Shown: positions 25,998-33,574 of the stretch, piece after piece
How the letters are laid out: the number at the start of each line of letters is the position of its first letter
How positions within the stretch are numbered: position 1 is the first letter of the stretch
NCBI GenBank assembly: GCA_019695335.1
Contig: JAIBAF010000022.1
Span: 1 to 52,669, forward strand
Direction of reading: 5' to 3'
Length of the DNA stretch: 52,669 bases
Source: a bacterium
GTDB taxonomy: Bacteria; CLD3; SB21
Program-made: the position numbers and the translations under genes
Notes under the pieces: generated by a model
Told to the model about the DNA's origin: nothing
Database searches by the model: none
Seen by the model: only the letters and a program-made list of their open reading frames with translations

Positions 25998-26402
25998 TTA
26001 TTTTGCTTCTTCTTTTTTGGTTTCGCCCGTTGCGGCTGAATCCGCGGCGCCCTGCATCATTTTGCCAAGATCCGATCCGCCCAATGCTTTCATCATTTCT
26101 TCCATCATCAGTTTACCGATGACTTCTTCAAATTCTTTTTGTTTCTTTTCGTCCTTGTCGATCATATTGGCCGTAAGTTTGAAATCGGCTGCGGTGAATC
26201 CTTCTTCTTTGGCATAAGGCTCGACTACTGTATTTTCAAGATCGTTGGGGCTTTTATCTTTTTCGATTTTGCCTTCCATAACAAGTTTCAAAGTAATTTT
26301 GGCCATCTTGTCCATTGGAATTTCTTTAGCGCTGCCACCGCAGGCAACCACGATCACGGATGCGGCGAACATCATGGCTATTACATTTAACATTCTTTTC
26401 AT
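25998..26402 (-). CDS. Small lipoprotein inside the atp operon (copy 1)
   Basis: This 134-residue protein has GAGGAG just before ATG 26402. Its signal LNVIAMMFAASVIVVA-Cys marks a lipoprotein. After the Cys come GGSAKEIPMDKMAKITLKLV, a variable linker, GFTAADFKLTANMIDK, DEKKQKEFEEV and MMEEMMKAL. The last 25 residues are Ala/Gly/Lys/Glu rich and probably disordered. Landmarks are shared with the next gene, so this is a tandem duplicate pair. It lies 95 bases downstream of atpA, in the same orientation and without a visible promoter or terminator, so it is probably made from the atp transcript. No known ATP synthase subunit has this plan. Confidence 0.82.
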   Translation of the reverse strand: MKRMLNVIAMMFAASVIVVACGGSAKEIPMDKMAKITLKLVMEGKIEKDKSPNDLENTVVEPYAKEEGFTAADFKLTANMIDKDEKKQKEFEEVIGKLMMEEMMKALGGSDLGKMMQGAADSAATGETKKEEAK

Positions 26403-26497
26403 AACTCTCCTCTTTGTTTTTTGCCGCTCCGTGACGTTTGATCAGGGAGGACGTTTAGAATAACTGCTGAGGATGCCGGTAGAAAGGCACCCCGCGC

Positions 26498-28018
26498 TTA
26501 CGCGCTAACTTTAAAAGTTAATTTAAATTCGGCGATTACCGTGTTCAATTGATTACGGATTTCGTCCGTCAATTCTTTTTTCGTCGCGATAGCATCCAGC
26601 AACGATTTATAACGCAATTCCATGTATTCGAGCATTTCTTTTTCAAAGCGTCGGCAATCCTGAACTTGAATTTCGTCAAGATAACCGTTCGTCGCCGCGT
26701 AAATAATCGAAATTTGTTTTTCAAAGGAATACGGTTCGTATTGACCTTGCTTGAGAATTTCTACCAATCGTGCACCACGGCGAAGCTGTTGCTGAGTGAC
26801 TTTGTCGAGATCGGATCCGAATTTTGCAAAGGCTTCAAGGTTACGGTATTGAGCGAGATCGAGACGCAGACGGCCGGCTACTTGCTTCATCGCCTTGATC
26901 TGGGCGCTTCCACCGACGCGCGACACGGAAATACCGACGTTGATCGCAGGACGAATACCGGAATAAAACAAGTTCGATTCCAAAAAGATCTGCCCGTCGG
27001 TGATCGAAATAACGTTGGTCGGGATGTAGGCCGAGACGTCGCCTGCCTGCGTTTCAATGATCGGCAAAGCCGTCATCGAACCGCCGCCGAGTTTGTCGTT
27101 CAGTTTGGCCGCGCGCTCCAGCAACCGTGAGTGCAGATAGAATACGTCGCCCGGATACGCTTCACGACCCGGAGGACGGCGCAATAATAACGACACCTGA
27201 CGATACGCCACTGCGTGTTTCGATAGATCGTCGTACACAATCAGCGCATGACGTCCGCTATCGCGGAAAAATTCTCCCATCGCCGCACCCGTATACGGCG
27301 CAATATATTGCAACGGTGCCGGTTCCGATGCCGAAGCGGACACAACAATCGTATATTCCATCGCATTATTTTCTTCAAGTGTGCGGACGACGCGCGCTAC
27401 CGTTGATTCTTTCTGACCGATACCAACGTAGATACAATAAACGCCTTTGCCTTTCTGATTGATGATCGTATCGACCGCAACGGCAGTCTTACCCGTTTGA
27501 CGATCGCCAATGATCAATTCACGCTGGCCGCGTCCGATGGGAATCATCGCGTCGATCGCTTTGATGCCCGTTGCCAAAGGTTCTTTTACCGATTGGCGTT
27601 CGATCACGCCCAAGGCTTTACGTTCAATCAACGATGTGTGTTTGGTGTGAATCGGCCCTTTGCCGTCGATCGGCTGGCCAAGTGCATTGACCACACGACC
27701 GAGAATTTCTTCTCCGACCGGTACTTCCGCAATGCGGCCCGTACGTTTGACAATGTCGCCTTCTTTGATTTCACTTGACTCACCGAAAAGCACGGCGCCT
27801 ACGTGATCTTCTTCCAAGTTCAAAATCATACCGATCGAACCGTTGGGAAATTCGATCAATTCACTCGCCATCGCTTTGGATAAGCCGTAAATGCGCGCGA
27901 TACCGTCTCCGATCTGGAGAACCACACCTGTTTCGTACGTATCAATCTCGCGTTCAAATTCCGCAAGCTGCTTCTTCAGGATACTGGATACTTCATCCGG
28001 TCTTAATGAAACTGCCAT
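26498..28018 (-). CDS. atpA: ATP synthase alpha subunit
   Basis: This 506-residue protein is the non-catalytic alpha subunit of F1. The N-terminal part carries [17 protein letters not shown]. The nucleotide-binding site has the P-loop [13 protein letters not shown] with Lys177, and [16 protein letters not shown] as Walker [14 protein letters not shown] carries the arginine that completes the beta active site. Length and motifs are standard. The last codons form a GCGC hairpin around the stop. The gene follows atpH by 36 bases. Downstream comes the lipoprotein pair instead of atpG. Confidence 0.98.
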   Translation of the reverse strand: MAVSLRPDEVSSILKKQLAEFEREIDTYETGVVLQIGDGIARIYGLSKAMASELIEFPNGSIGMILNLEEDHVGAVLFGESSEIKEGDIVKRTGRIAEVPVGEEILGRVVNALGQPIDGKGPIHTKHTSLIERKALGVIERQSVKEPLATGIKAIDAMIPIGRGQRELIIGDRQTGKTAVAVDTIINQKGKGVYCIYVGIGQKESTVARVVRTLEENNAMEYTIVVSASASEPAPLQYIAPYTGAAMGEFFRDSGRHALIVYDDLSKHAVAYRQVSLLLRRPPGREAYPGDVFYLHSRLLERAAKLNDKLGGGSMTALPIIETQAGDVSAYIPTNVISITDGQIFLESNLFYSGIRPAINVGISVSRVGGSAQIKAMKQVAGRLRLDLAQYRNLEAFAKFGSDLDKVTQQQLRRGARLVEILKQGQYEPYSFEKQISIIYAATNGYLDEIQVQDCRRFEKEMLEYMELRYKSLLDAIATKKELTDEIRNQLNTVIAEFKLTFKVSA

Positions 28019-28054
28019 AGTTGAATTCCTTTATATTCTAAATTTCAATTGTTT

Positions 28055-28603
28055 TCAATGTGCATGTGTATTACCGAAACCTTCGCGCAATTTTTCAAGC
28101 TGCCTGCGGACGGAGCCGTCGATGACCGTATCTTCTACGCGAACTAAAAAACCACCGATGAGGCTAGGATCTTTGCGAAAAGAAAGTTGCGGCGTCTTTC
28201 CTGTCAACGATTTCAATTTGCTCTTCAGAGCTTCGATCTGATCGGCACGCAAATCAACAACGGATACGACTTCAGCGTTGACCAGGCCGAGTTGTTCATT
28301 GCGTAAATCTAAAAACGATTCGACGATTTCACCCAGAATATTTTCCCGGCGTTTCTGACACAAAACTTCCAGAAACTGGAGCGCTTCGGTTGAAACTTTT
28401 TTCTCGAACATTGATTTAATAATTTTTTTCTTTTGATCTTCCTTGATTACTGGGTTGATCAAAAAATTACGGAATTCAGGCGATTGGTCGACCGCTTCTT
28501 TCAGGCCTTGGATATCCTGCGTCAGGCGTTCCATCACTTTGGCGTCACTGGACAGTTCTAACAAAGCCTGCGCATATCGTCGTGCCGTTCGGGTACTTTT
28601 CAT
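28055..28603 (-). CDS. atpH: ATP synthase delta subunit
   Basis: This 182-residue protein is the peripheral-stalk delta (OSCP-like) subunit that links F1 to the b dimer. The N-terminal helical domain has TARRYAQALLELSSDAKV, then FRNFLINPVIKEDQKKKII. The C-terminal domain has the family block IGGFLVRVEDTVIDGSVRRQLEKLRE. It begins nine bases after atpF and has ordinary length. Confidence 0.95.
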   Translation of the reverse strand: MKSTRTARRYAQALLELSSDAKVMERLTQDIQGLKEAVDQSPEFRNFLINPVIKEDQKKKIIKSMFEKKVSTEALQFLEVLCQKRRENILGEIVESFLDLRNEQLGLVNAEVVSVVDLRADQIEALKSKLKSLTGKTPQLSFRKDPSLIGGFLVRVEDTVIDGSVRRQLEKLREGFGNTHAH

Positions 28604-28612
28604 AGATCTTTT

Positions 28613-29161
28613 TTAGTTTTTATTGACCGGTAATTCTTTAATAAAATCGTCGATCAGTTTTTTGTGTTTGTCCGCGTCGAGATTGGCGCCGATGACTTTG
28701 CCGGCGGCTTCCACCGCGATCCCGGCAATTTCGTTTTTGAGATGCATCAACGCAGTGTTTTTCTCATTCTCAATTTCTTTTTTAGCCGATGCCACCATTT
28801 TATCCGAATCTTCTTTGGCTTTGACAGCATAATCGAAACGTAATTTTTCCGCCTCTTCTTTGGCTTTTTTCATAATGTCCTGTGCTTCGCGATTGGCACG
28901 GGATAAAATTTCTTCATTTTTGGCAATTAATTGTTCGGCATCGCGGCGGGCTTTTTCAGCCTGATCGAGCGAATTTTTAATTTTTTCTTCACGTTCCTGC
29001 AGCGTCTTGATGATCGGTTTCCACGCCAATTTACCAAGCAAAATGAGAAGAAGAATGAATATAATGATCGTCCAGATCATCAATCCCGGATCAATGTCAA
29101 GCAAACCGCCTTTATGCTCTCCATCGCCAGAAAGCCAAGCCAATAGCCATAACGTCTTCAT
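28613..29161 (-). CDS. atpF: ATP synthase b subunit
   Basis: This 182-residue protein has a single membrane helix near the N-terminus (LMIWTIIIFILLLILLGKLAW) and a long charged coiled coil (about residues 50-140). It ends in a helix rich in Ala/Gly (IAGIAVEAAGKVIGANLD). The b subunit forms the peripheral stator that holds F1 against rotation. Only one b-type gene is present in the operon, so a homodimer is expected. The atpE-atpF gap contains a strong hairpin. Confidence 0.95.
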   Translation of the reverse strand: MKTLWLLAWLSGDGEHKGGLLDIDPGLMIWTIIIFILLLILLGKLAWKPIIKTLQEREEKIKNSLDQAEKARRDAEQLIAKNEEILSRANREAQDIMKKAKEEAEKLRFDYAVKAKEDSDKMVASAKKEIENEKNTALMHLKNEIAGIAVEAAGKVIGANLDADKHKKLIDDFIKELPVNKN

Positions 29162-29195
29162 AGCATCCCTGTGTTATTTTATAAATTTTGAGCCG

Positions 29196-29229
29196 GTAAA
29201 TGGCGGGAACTTTTCGTTCCCGCCTTTAC
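29196..29229 (-). promoter_or_regulatory. RNA hairpin between atpE and atpF
   Basis: On the coding strand, GTAAAGGCGGGAAC pairs with GTTCCCGCCATTTAC: nine GC-rich base pairs continued by a five-pair AT stem past a single bulge, around a GAAAA loop. No run of T follows it, so it is not a standard terminator. It sits in the 79-base gap just after the atpE stop. The likely role is to protect the upstream atpB-atpE message from 3' decay or to set the boundary of a processed RNA. Confidence 0.7.
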
Positions 29230-29240
29230 AAACGTTATTG

Positions 29241-29474
29241 TTATTTGAGAGCCAAAAGGATACAAATAACTTCCGCAAACAACGCCACACCTTCGATGAG
29301 CGCAGCGGAGATAATCATCGTTGTACGAATATCGCCGGCCGATTCCGGTTGACGCGCGCTGCCTTCGAGCGCCGACGCCGCTAACCTGCCGATACCCATA
29401 CCTGCACCGATCGTCGCCAATCCTGCGCCAATACCTGCAGCCAAAAAGCCTAATCCTAAATCACCCATGTTCAA
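29241..29474 (-). CDS. atpE: ATP synthase c subunit
   Basis: This 77-residue protein is the proteolipid that forms the rotor ring. Two helices are joined by the polar loop SARQPESAGDIR. The ion-binding carboxylate is Glu61 in SAALIEGVALFAEV, followed by Gly-Val and not the Ser-Thr pair of sodium-binding rings. A proton-type ring is therefore likely. A second carboxylate, Glu68, lies two turns further along the helix. The N-terminal helix is glycine-rich (GAGLATIGAGMGIG), as in c rings. It lies between atpB and atpF. Confidence 0.95.
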   Translation of the reverse strand: MNMGDLGLGFLAAGIGAGLATIGAGMGIGRLAASALEGSARQPESAGDIRTTMIISAALIEGVALFAEVICILLALK

Positions 29475-29525
29475 TGTCCTCCGATTAATGTTGGTTAAAG
29501 TGTTTAATGAAAATTTTAAAATAAT

Positions 29526-30416
29526 TTAATGATGCGCCGCTTCGTGACCAGCTTCATCGTGATGCGAATCGTGCGCATGATGCAACCCCATACCGATAAA
29601 TAACGCCGATAGTAATGTGAAAATATACGCCTGAAGAAATGCGACAAATAATTCAAGCACATAAATAAATAAAGCAAAGACCACTGAAATCGGAGCCACC
29701 ACAAGCGACTTCAGCACAAAGATCAATCCAATCAGGGACAAAATCACCACGTGTCCTGCCGTCATGTTAGCAAAAAGACGGACACTCAATGCAAACGGTT
29801 TAGTAAAAAGGCCGATGACCTCAACCGGCACCATGATCGGCCACAAAAGCCAATGCACGCCGGCTGTAAGGTGCTTGAGATACCCACCAATACCTTGCGC
29901 TTTGATCGCCGTAAATTGGGTCACAATAAATGTACACACCGCAAGAGTTGCGGTGACCGCGATATTGCCTGTGGCCGTTGCGCCGAAAGGGATAAGGCCA
30001 AGCAAATTCATGAATAAAATAAAGAAAAATAGTGTCAGGAAATAATTAATATAGCGATCGGTTTTGTCACCGAAATTCGGACGAACAATTTCTTCCCGAA
30101 TAAAAACAATGATGGATTCGAATAAATTGTATAATCCTTTGGGAATAAGTTTTGGACGGGCAAGCACGGTAAAAACCAGAAGCAGTAGTAAAGCGACCAG
30201 CCACATCATCACGACGTGTTTCGTCGGTGAAAGATTGATGGTCAAACCAGCAATGTGAATATCAGGAAAATGCGGTAAATTTACGTATCCTAAAAAAGGA
30301 ACTTCGATCTGATTGGAATTAGTAATATGATGGAGGATCGTCCCGCCGATATCGACCTTTTCGGGCGCATGGGCTAAAGAATCCTGAGCCGTTGATGCGG
30401 CAGTTGAAAACAGCAT
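29526..30416 (-). CDS. atpB: ATP synthase a subunit with His-rich C-terminal tail
   Basis: This 296-residue membrane protein is the stator subunit of Fo. After a secreted-like N-terminus it has membrane segments from about residue 65. The essential arginine is Arg213 in LSVRLFANMTAGH, next to the c ring. PKGLYNLFESIIVFIRE and ISVVFALFIYVLELFVAFLQ are family blocks. The last 18 residues (HHAHDSHHDEAGHEAAHH) contain eight histidines. This tail is beyond the conserved fold and could bind metal. It lies 51 bases after atpI and 51 before atpE. Confidence 0.96.
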   Translation of the reverse strand: MLFSTAASTAQDSLAHAPEKVDIGGTILHHITNSNQIEVPFLGYVNLPHFPDIHIAGLTINLSPTKHVVMMWLVALLLLLVFTVLARPKLIPKGLYNLFESIIVFIREEIVRPNFGDKTDRYINYFLTLFFFILFMNLLGLIPFGATATGNIAVTATLAVCTFIVTQFTAIKAQGIGGYLKHLTAGVHWLLWPIMVPVEVIGLFTKPFALSVRLFANMTAGHVVILSLIGLIFVLKSLVVAPISVVFALFIYVLELFVAFLQAYIFTLLSALFIGMGLHHAHDSHHDEAGHEAAHH

Positions 30417-30466
30417 GAGCGTAGTATCCTATGATTTCGAGCATTCCGGCATAACCGCCAACAATG

Positions 30467-30853
30467 CTATGAGTTCTTCATCACCTTCTTCAGTTGAAGA
30501 CCGCGATTGATAAAATAAATTTCGACGATTTGAAACAACAAATAATAAATTCCAAAAGCGACAACGAATAATTTAAGATCAATGTTCACTAACTTAGCCA
30601 TCAGCACCAAAACAATTGCCACGAGCATGAGACGAATTCCCATACCGCCCATAACGATGCTCATGAAAAGTTTTACAGGTTTGGCTAACGCCCAACGTGA
30701 CATATAAAAACCCGATAATACGTGAACCAATGCCAACCCAAGACCAGAAAGTACGATGGTCATTTCGCCGGATGTTGTCAAAAAAGAATTAAGTATCAAT
30801 AACACGACAATGGCAATTACAAAAATAGTAAATAAAAAATATTTCTGATTCAC
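30467..30853 (-). CDS. atpI: AtpI-like ATP synthase accessory membrane protein
   Basis: This 128-residue protein has four hydrophobic helices (for example LFTIFVIAIVVLLILNSFL, TIVLSGLGLALVHVLSGFY and GIRLMLVAIVLVLMAKL), matching the small membrane proteins encoded at the head of atp operons. AtpI helps assemble the c ring. The start codon overlaps the atpZ stop in ATGA, so translation is probably coupled. The sequence match is by layout and context more than by strong motifs. Confidence 0.75.
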   Translation of the reverse strand: MNQKYFLFTIFVIAIVVLLILNSFLTTSGEMTIVLSGLGLALVHVLSGFYMSRWALAKPVKLFMSIVMGGMGIRLMLVAIVLVLMAKLVNIDLKLFVVAFGIYYLLFQIVEIYFINRGLQLKKVMKNS

Positions 30854-31107
30854 GATTGTTTTTCTTTTTTTCCTGGTTTAGGCAATTCGGCGACAATCCT
30901 GAATAACCTGTAGAATCCGCCGAAAAGTCCCATAAAAATTCCAATTAAAACAAACAAAATTTTCGTCTCAAATTTTTCATCCAGCCAGTGACCAATCCAT
31001 ACCAGCGCTCCCAGCGTCAATGCAAATTGCCATCCCCATGTCAGGATGGGTCCTAATTGACTCGTTGTTTCACCAACGGACTTATGGATTTTTTTAGGAT
31101 CGCTCAC
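30850..31107 (-). CDS. atpZ: AtpZ/AtpI-family small membrane protein
   Basis: This 85-residue protein has two helices, WQFALTLGALVWIGHWLDEKF and ILFVLIGIFMGLFGGFYRLFRI, the plan of AtpZ (putative F0F1-ATPase subunit, Ca2+/Mg2+ transporter). The glycine-rich second helix with FxGxxxG spacing is typical. AtpZ and AtpI together have been linked to magnesium or calcium transport and to c-ring assembly. The gene lies nine bases after the bactofilin gene and its stop overlaps the atpI start. Confidence 0.85.
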   Translation of the reverse strand: MSDPKKIHKSVGETTSQLGPILTWGWQFALTLGALVWIGHWLDEKFETKILFVLIGIFMGLFGGFYRLFRIVAELPKPGKKEKQS

Positions 31108-31116
31108 AACCCCGGT

Positions 31117-31548
31117 TTATGCTTGACCGGTTTTCTTCAGCTTGGATTCTATCGAATCCTTATTAGGGTTCTCAGTCATGACCAGTCCATTGTCTTTCAT
31201 CGCGCATTGTCCGTCGAAAGTTGCACCTTCGTCGATCACAAGACGCCGGGCCTTGATGTCACCGGTTACAACCGATTTTGCTTCCAGCACTAACTTTTCC
31301 TGTACGACCAAATTGCCGATGACTTTACCGCCGATCACCACATTTTTGGCCGTCACATCACCTTCGATAACACCCGTTCCGCCTACGGTGACCAGATCAT
31401 GACAGATGACTTGTCCTTTGATCTCGCCTTCGATACGAATGCTCGACGCTGACTGAATCGTGCCGGTAATGGACGTACCACGGCCGATTAAATTCAATCC
31501 TGAACCGGTAGGGGTTTCTTGAGGGTTGTCTTTGTTACCAAAGGCCAT
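31117..31548 (-). CDS. Bactofilin (polymer-forming cytoskeletal protein)
   Basis: This 143-residue cytoplasmic protein has the central bactofilin beta-helix, a series of six-residue turns: ITGTIQSASSIRIEGEIKGQ, VTVGGTGVIEGDVTAKNVVI, GNLVVQEKLVLEAKSVVTGD and IKARRLVIDEGATFDGQCAM. Disordered ends flank it. Bactofilins form filaments that place wall enzymes and set cell shape. Pairing with an M23 peptidase, encoded immediately upstream here with a 12-base gap, is known from curved and helical bacteria. It lies between that peptidase and atpZ in one operon. Confidence 0.93.
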   Translation of the reverse strand: MAFGNKDNPQETPTGSGLNLIGRGTSITGTIQSASSIRIEGEIKGQVICHDLVTVGGTGVIEGDVTAKNVVIGGKVIGNLVVQEKLVLEAKSVVTGDIKARRLVIDEGATFDGQCAMKDNGLVMTENPNKDSIESKLKKTGQA

Positions 31549-31560
31549 ATAATGCCTTTA

Positions 31561-32508
31561 CTATGGTTTGATGGTTAAACTGTCTATTTGCGATGCCGCC
31601 AAAGCCTCGCGGATCTGCGGCAAAAATTCACCCGGATCTTGTGCGATACCGTCTTTCCAAATTTCAAAATGTAAATGCGTCCCAGTTGCCATTAATCCTG
31701 TTTTCCCAACCGTTCCAATCGGATCGCCTAACTTTACGGCCAATCCTTCACGGCTCAAGATATGTTCCAAATGTTTATATACAGAAAAATATCCGTAACC
31801 ATGATACATAATAATCGTGTTGCCGTAATCGGTCAACCAGTCTGCAAACATAATCCAGCCATCGGCTGTTGCTTTAACTAAAGCGCCTTCTTCGGCAACA
31901 ATATCGATTCCGTAATGTGGCGCTTTCTGGTTTTCGCTGACTTCTTTATATCCACGGGCGATGAAGTTACTATTAACCGGCATCAGCGATGGAACGACGC
32001 GAGATGAAATCATATAATCTGGAATCCACAATCTTTCCTGATCCGATGCCGCGATATTTTTCGATTCGATAGGTTCATCAGCCGGTGCGTTCATTGCTTG
32101 CATAGTACTGAACATACTATTGTCGCGCTTTTCACGCGCTGCAACGCCGCTGTCGCTTTCCAATTGACCTAACAAACCGAAAACTTTGCGGATTTTTTCA
32201 TTCTCTTGTTTAACCCGCCGGTATTCCCTTTCAATCGACTTTACGCGCAAATTATCCGCAGCCAATTGATCGTACTGCGTTTGAAGATCATCGTAATAAA
32301 AAACCTTATAGGCATGCGCATAATAATATATCAAAGAACCGATCAATACCAAGAAAACAGCTGCAAAAAAACCGGTCAGCCATTTGATCCGGTTAACCTT
32401 CATTCGAAAACTTTTAGGATTCGAACTCTGGTCGAACATCACCAATAAGGTTACGTACTTTGGCGATGATTTTTTTGCACTTTGTAGCAAGTTATGTTCA
32501 CCACTCAC
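31561..32508 (-). CDS. M23-family metallopeptidase, membrane anchored
   Basis: This 315-residue protein has a cytoplasmic N-terminus, one membrane helix (LTGFFAAVFLVLIGSLIYYY, about residues 44-63), a coiled coil (about 75-115) and a C-terminal LytM domain. The zinc ligands are complete: His198 and Asp202 in HYGIDI, and His278 and His280 in GTHLHFE. It cleaves peptide crosslinks in peptidoglycan. The N-terminal helix and coiled coil fit a partner positioned by the bactofilin encoded 12 bases downstream. It is the first gene of the long atp operon, behind a strong promoter. Confidence 0.93.
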   Translation of the reverse strand: MSGEHNLLQSAKKSSPKYVTLLVMFDQSSNPKSFRMKVNRIKWLTGFFAAVFLVLIGSLIYYYAHAYKVFYYDDLQTQYDQLAADNLRVKSIEREYRRVKQENEKIRKVFGLLGQLESDSGVAAREKRDNSMFSTMQAMNAPADEPIESKNIAASDQERLWIPDYMISSRVVPSLMPVNSNFIARGYKEVSENQKAPHYGIDIVAEEGALVKATADGWIMFADWLTDYGNTIIMYHGYGYFSVYKHLEHILSREGLAVKLGDPIGTVGKTGLMATGTHLHFEIWKDGIAQDPGEFLPQIREALAASQIDSLTIKP

Positions 32509-32608
32509 CCGGCTGGTAGTACGAGCTTATTAAAGCTTCGCCACCAGATTTTCAATCGTTTTTTTAATTAAACTCTTGAATTTACTGAATTCACAAAAAA
32601 AGCACCGA

Positions 32609-32637
32609 AATATATTGAAAAGAAGATGAATTGTCAA
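32609..32637 (-). promoter_or_regulatory. Consensus promoter of the M23-bactofilin-atp operon
   Basis: On the minus strand TTGACA (32637-32632) is separated by 17 bp from TATATT (32614-32609). Transcription should begin near 32602, giving a leader of about 95 bases ahead of the M23 gene. Confidence 0.7.
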
Positions 32638-32650
32638 ACTTTTTTTTGAT

Positions 32651-32678
32651 AAAAAACCCGTTAAAATTGCGGATTTTT
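32651..32678 (-). terminator. Intrinsic terminator of the barrel/M1/membrane-protein operon
   Basis: On the minus strand AAAAATCCG pairs with CGGGTTTTT (one G-T wobble) around a nine-base loop, and a T run follows. It lies 36 bases after the stop of the membrane-protein gene and just upstream of the next operon's promoter. Confidence 0.75.
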
Positions 32679-32714
32679 CAAGCATTTAACTCAATGAAGA
32701 ACCAGCTTGTGATT

Positions 32715-33563
32715 TTATGCACTTTCCTGAAAAGTTGTACCATTAACCGATACATTTTCAGGCTGATTGCTCTTCAGTTTATGAAAAACGGCTAGGAGAT
32801 CATAAATTTGGACTCTAACCAGAGCACGGATAATCATCAGCACTTGGTGACTACAATAAATTAAAACAATTTTCGCTGTAGAATTTGCATTAATCAGACC
32901 GTCCACCCACCTCCATAACAAAAAAATTATCAATAAGGGAATGATATTAAGAAGATACAAGCCGATTAATGGAAAAAGATTTTTTGAAACCCATCGAAAC
33001 GAATCAAAATAACTGCGCGCAAGTCCGAGATCCGACGAAGCCATTTTGACTTTGGTCATATCCGATACCATAATCAAGAAGCACCACAGCAACAGGATCA
33101 TTACAAAACCCGGAAATCCCAATGTAAGCAATAGCATAGAAGCCAGACTTGTTGCACCGGTTATCATCAACAGCAAAAAAAAGCGAGCCATGAATTTTTT
33201 TGCACTTAACCAAAAAAAGGACCATTCCATAGAATCATTAACCGAACTGCACTTTGTAACGACGCCAAGGATGCCACCTGTCAGAAAAACATTGAGCAGG
33301 GCGTACATGAAAACCAAAAGCACTATTAACACCAATAATAGCCCGAGAAATGCCGGATCATCGGAAATAAATTCTGTCAGGTAAGTAAAAACAAATGATT
33401 GAAGCCATTCGTTCGGAACATGGGTTTTATCTAAGCGTCCAAAAGACGTTTGAAGATAAATCATCACCGGTAAAGAAAATAAAATCGTCGAAATCCACAA
33501 CAATACAACCAAGCCTTTATAACGCCCGATTTTTCTCCAACTAGAACTCCACAGATCGATCAT
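32715..33563 (-). CDS. Multi-pass membrane protein of unknown function
   Basis: This 282-residue protein starts at ATG 33563, preceded by GAGGA that overlaps the end of the M1 gene. It has about six hydrophobic segments: GLVVLLWISTILFSLPVM, LGLLLVLIVLLVFMYALL, ARFFLLLMITGATSLASM and following, FVMILLLWCFLIMV, FPLIGLYLLNIIPLLIIFLLW, and a more polar last one. No recognised catalytic motif is visible and I cannot name a family. It follows the M1 metallopeptidase by 11 bases, so the two are almost certainly cotranslated. It could be a permease-like or scaffold partner of that peptidase. Confidence 0.75.
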   Translation of the reverse strand: MIDLWSSSWRKIGRYKGLVVLLWISTILFSLPVMIYLQTSFGRLDKTHVPNEWLQSFVFTYLTEFISDDPAFLGLLLVLIVLLVFMYALLNVFLTGGILGVVTKCSSVNDSMEWSFFWLSAKKFMARFFLLLMITGATSLASMLLLTLGFPGFVMILLLWCFLIMVSDMTKVKMASSDLGLARSYFDSFRWVSKNLFPLIGLYLLNIIPLLIIFLLWRWVDGLINANSTAKIVLIYCSHQVLMIIRALVRVQIYDLLAVFHKLKSNQPENVSVNGTTFQESA

Positions 33564-33574
33564 AACTTTTTTCC

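Noticed and set aside
26549-27130. Rightward open frame antisense to atpA
   Set aside because: It is a shadow of the alpha subunit gene without start signals.
29196-29229. Transcription terminator after atpE
   Set aside because: The stem is strong but no T run follows, and the operon clearly continues with atpF.
29241-29474. Sodium-type c ring
   Set aside because: Glu61 is followed by Gly-Val and not by the Ser-Thr pair typical of sodium rings, so a proton ring is more likely.
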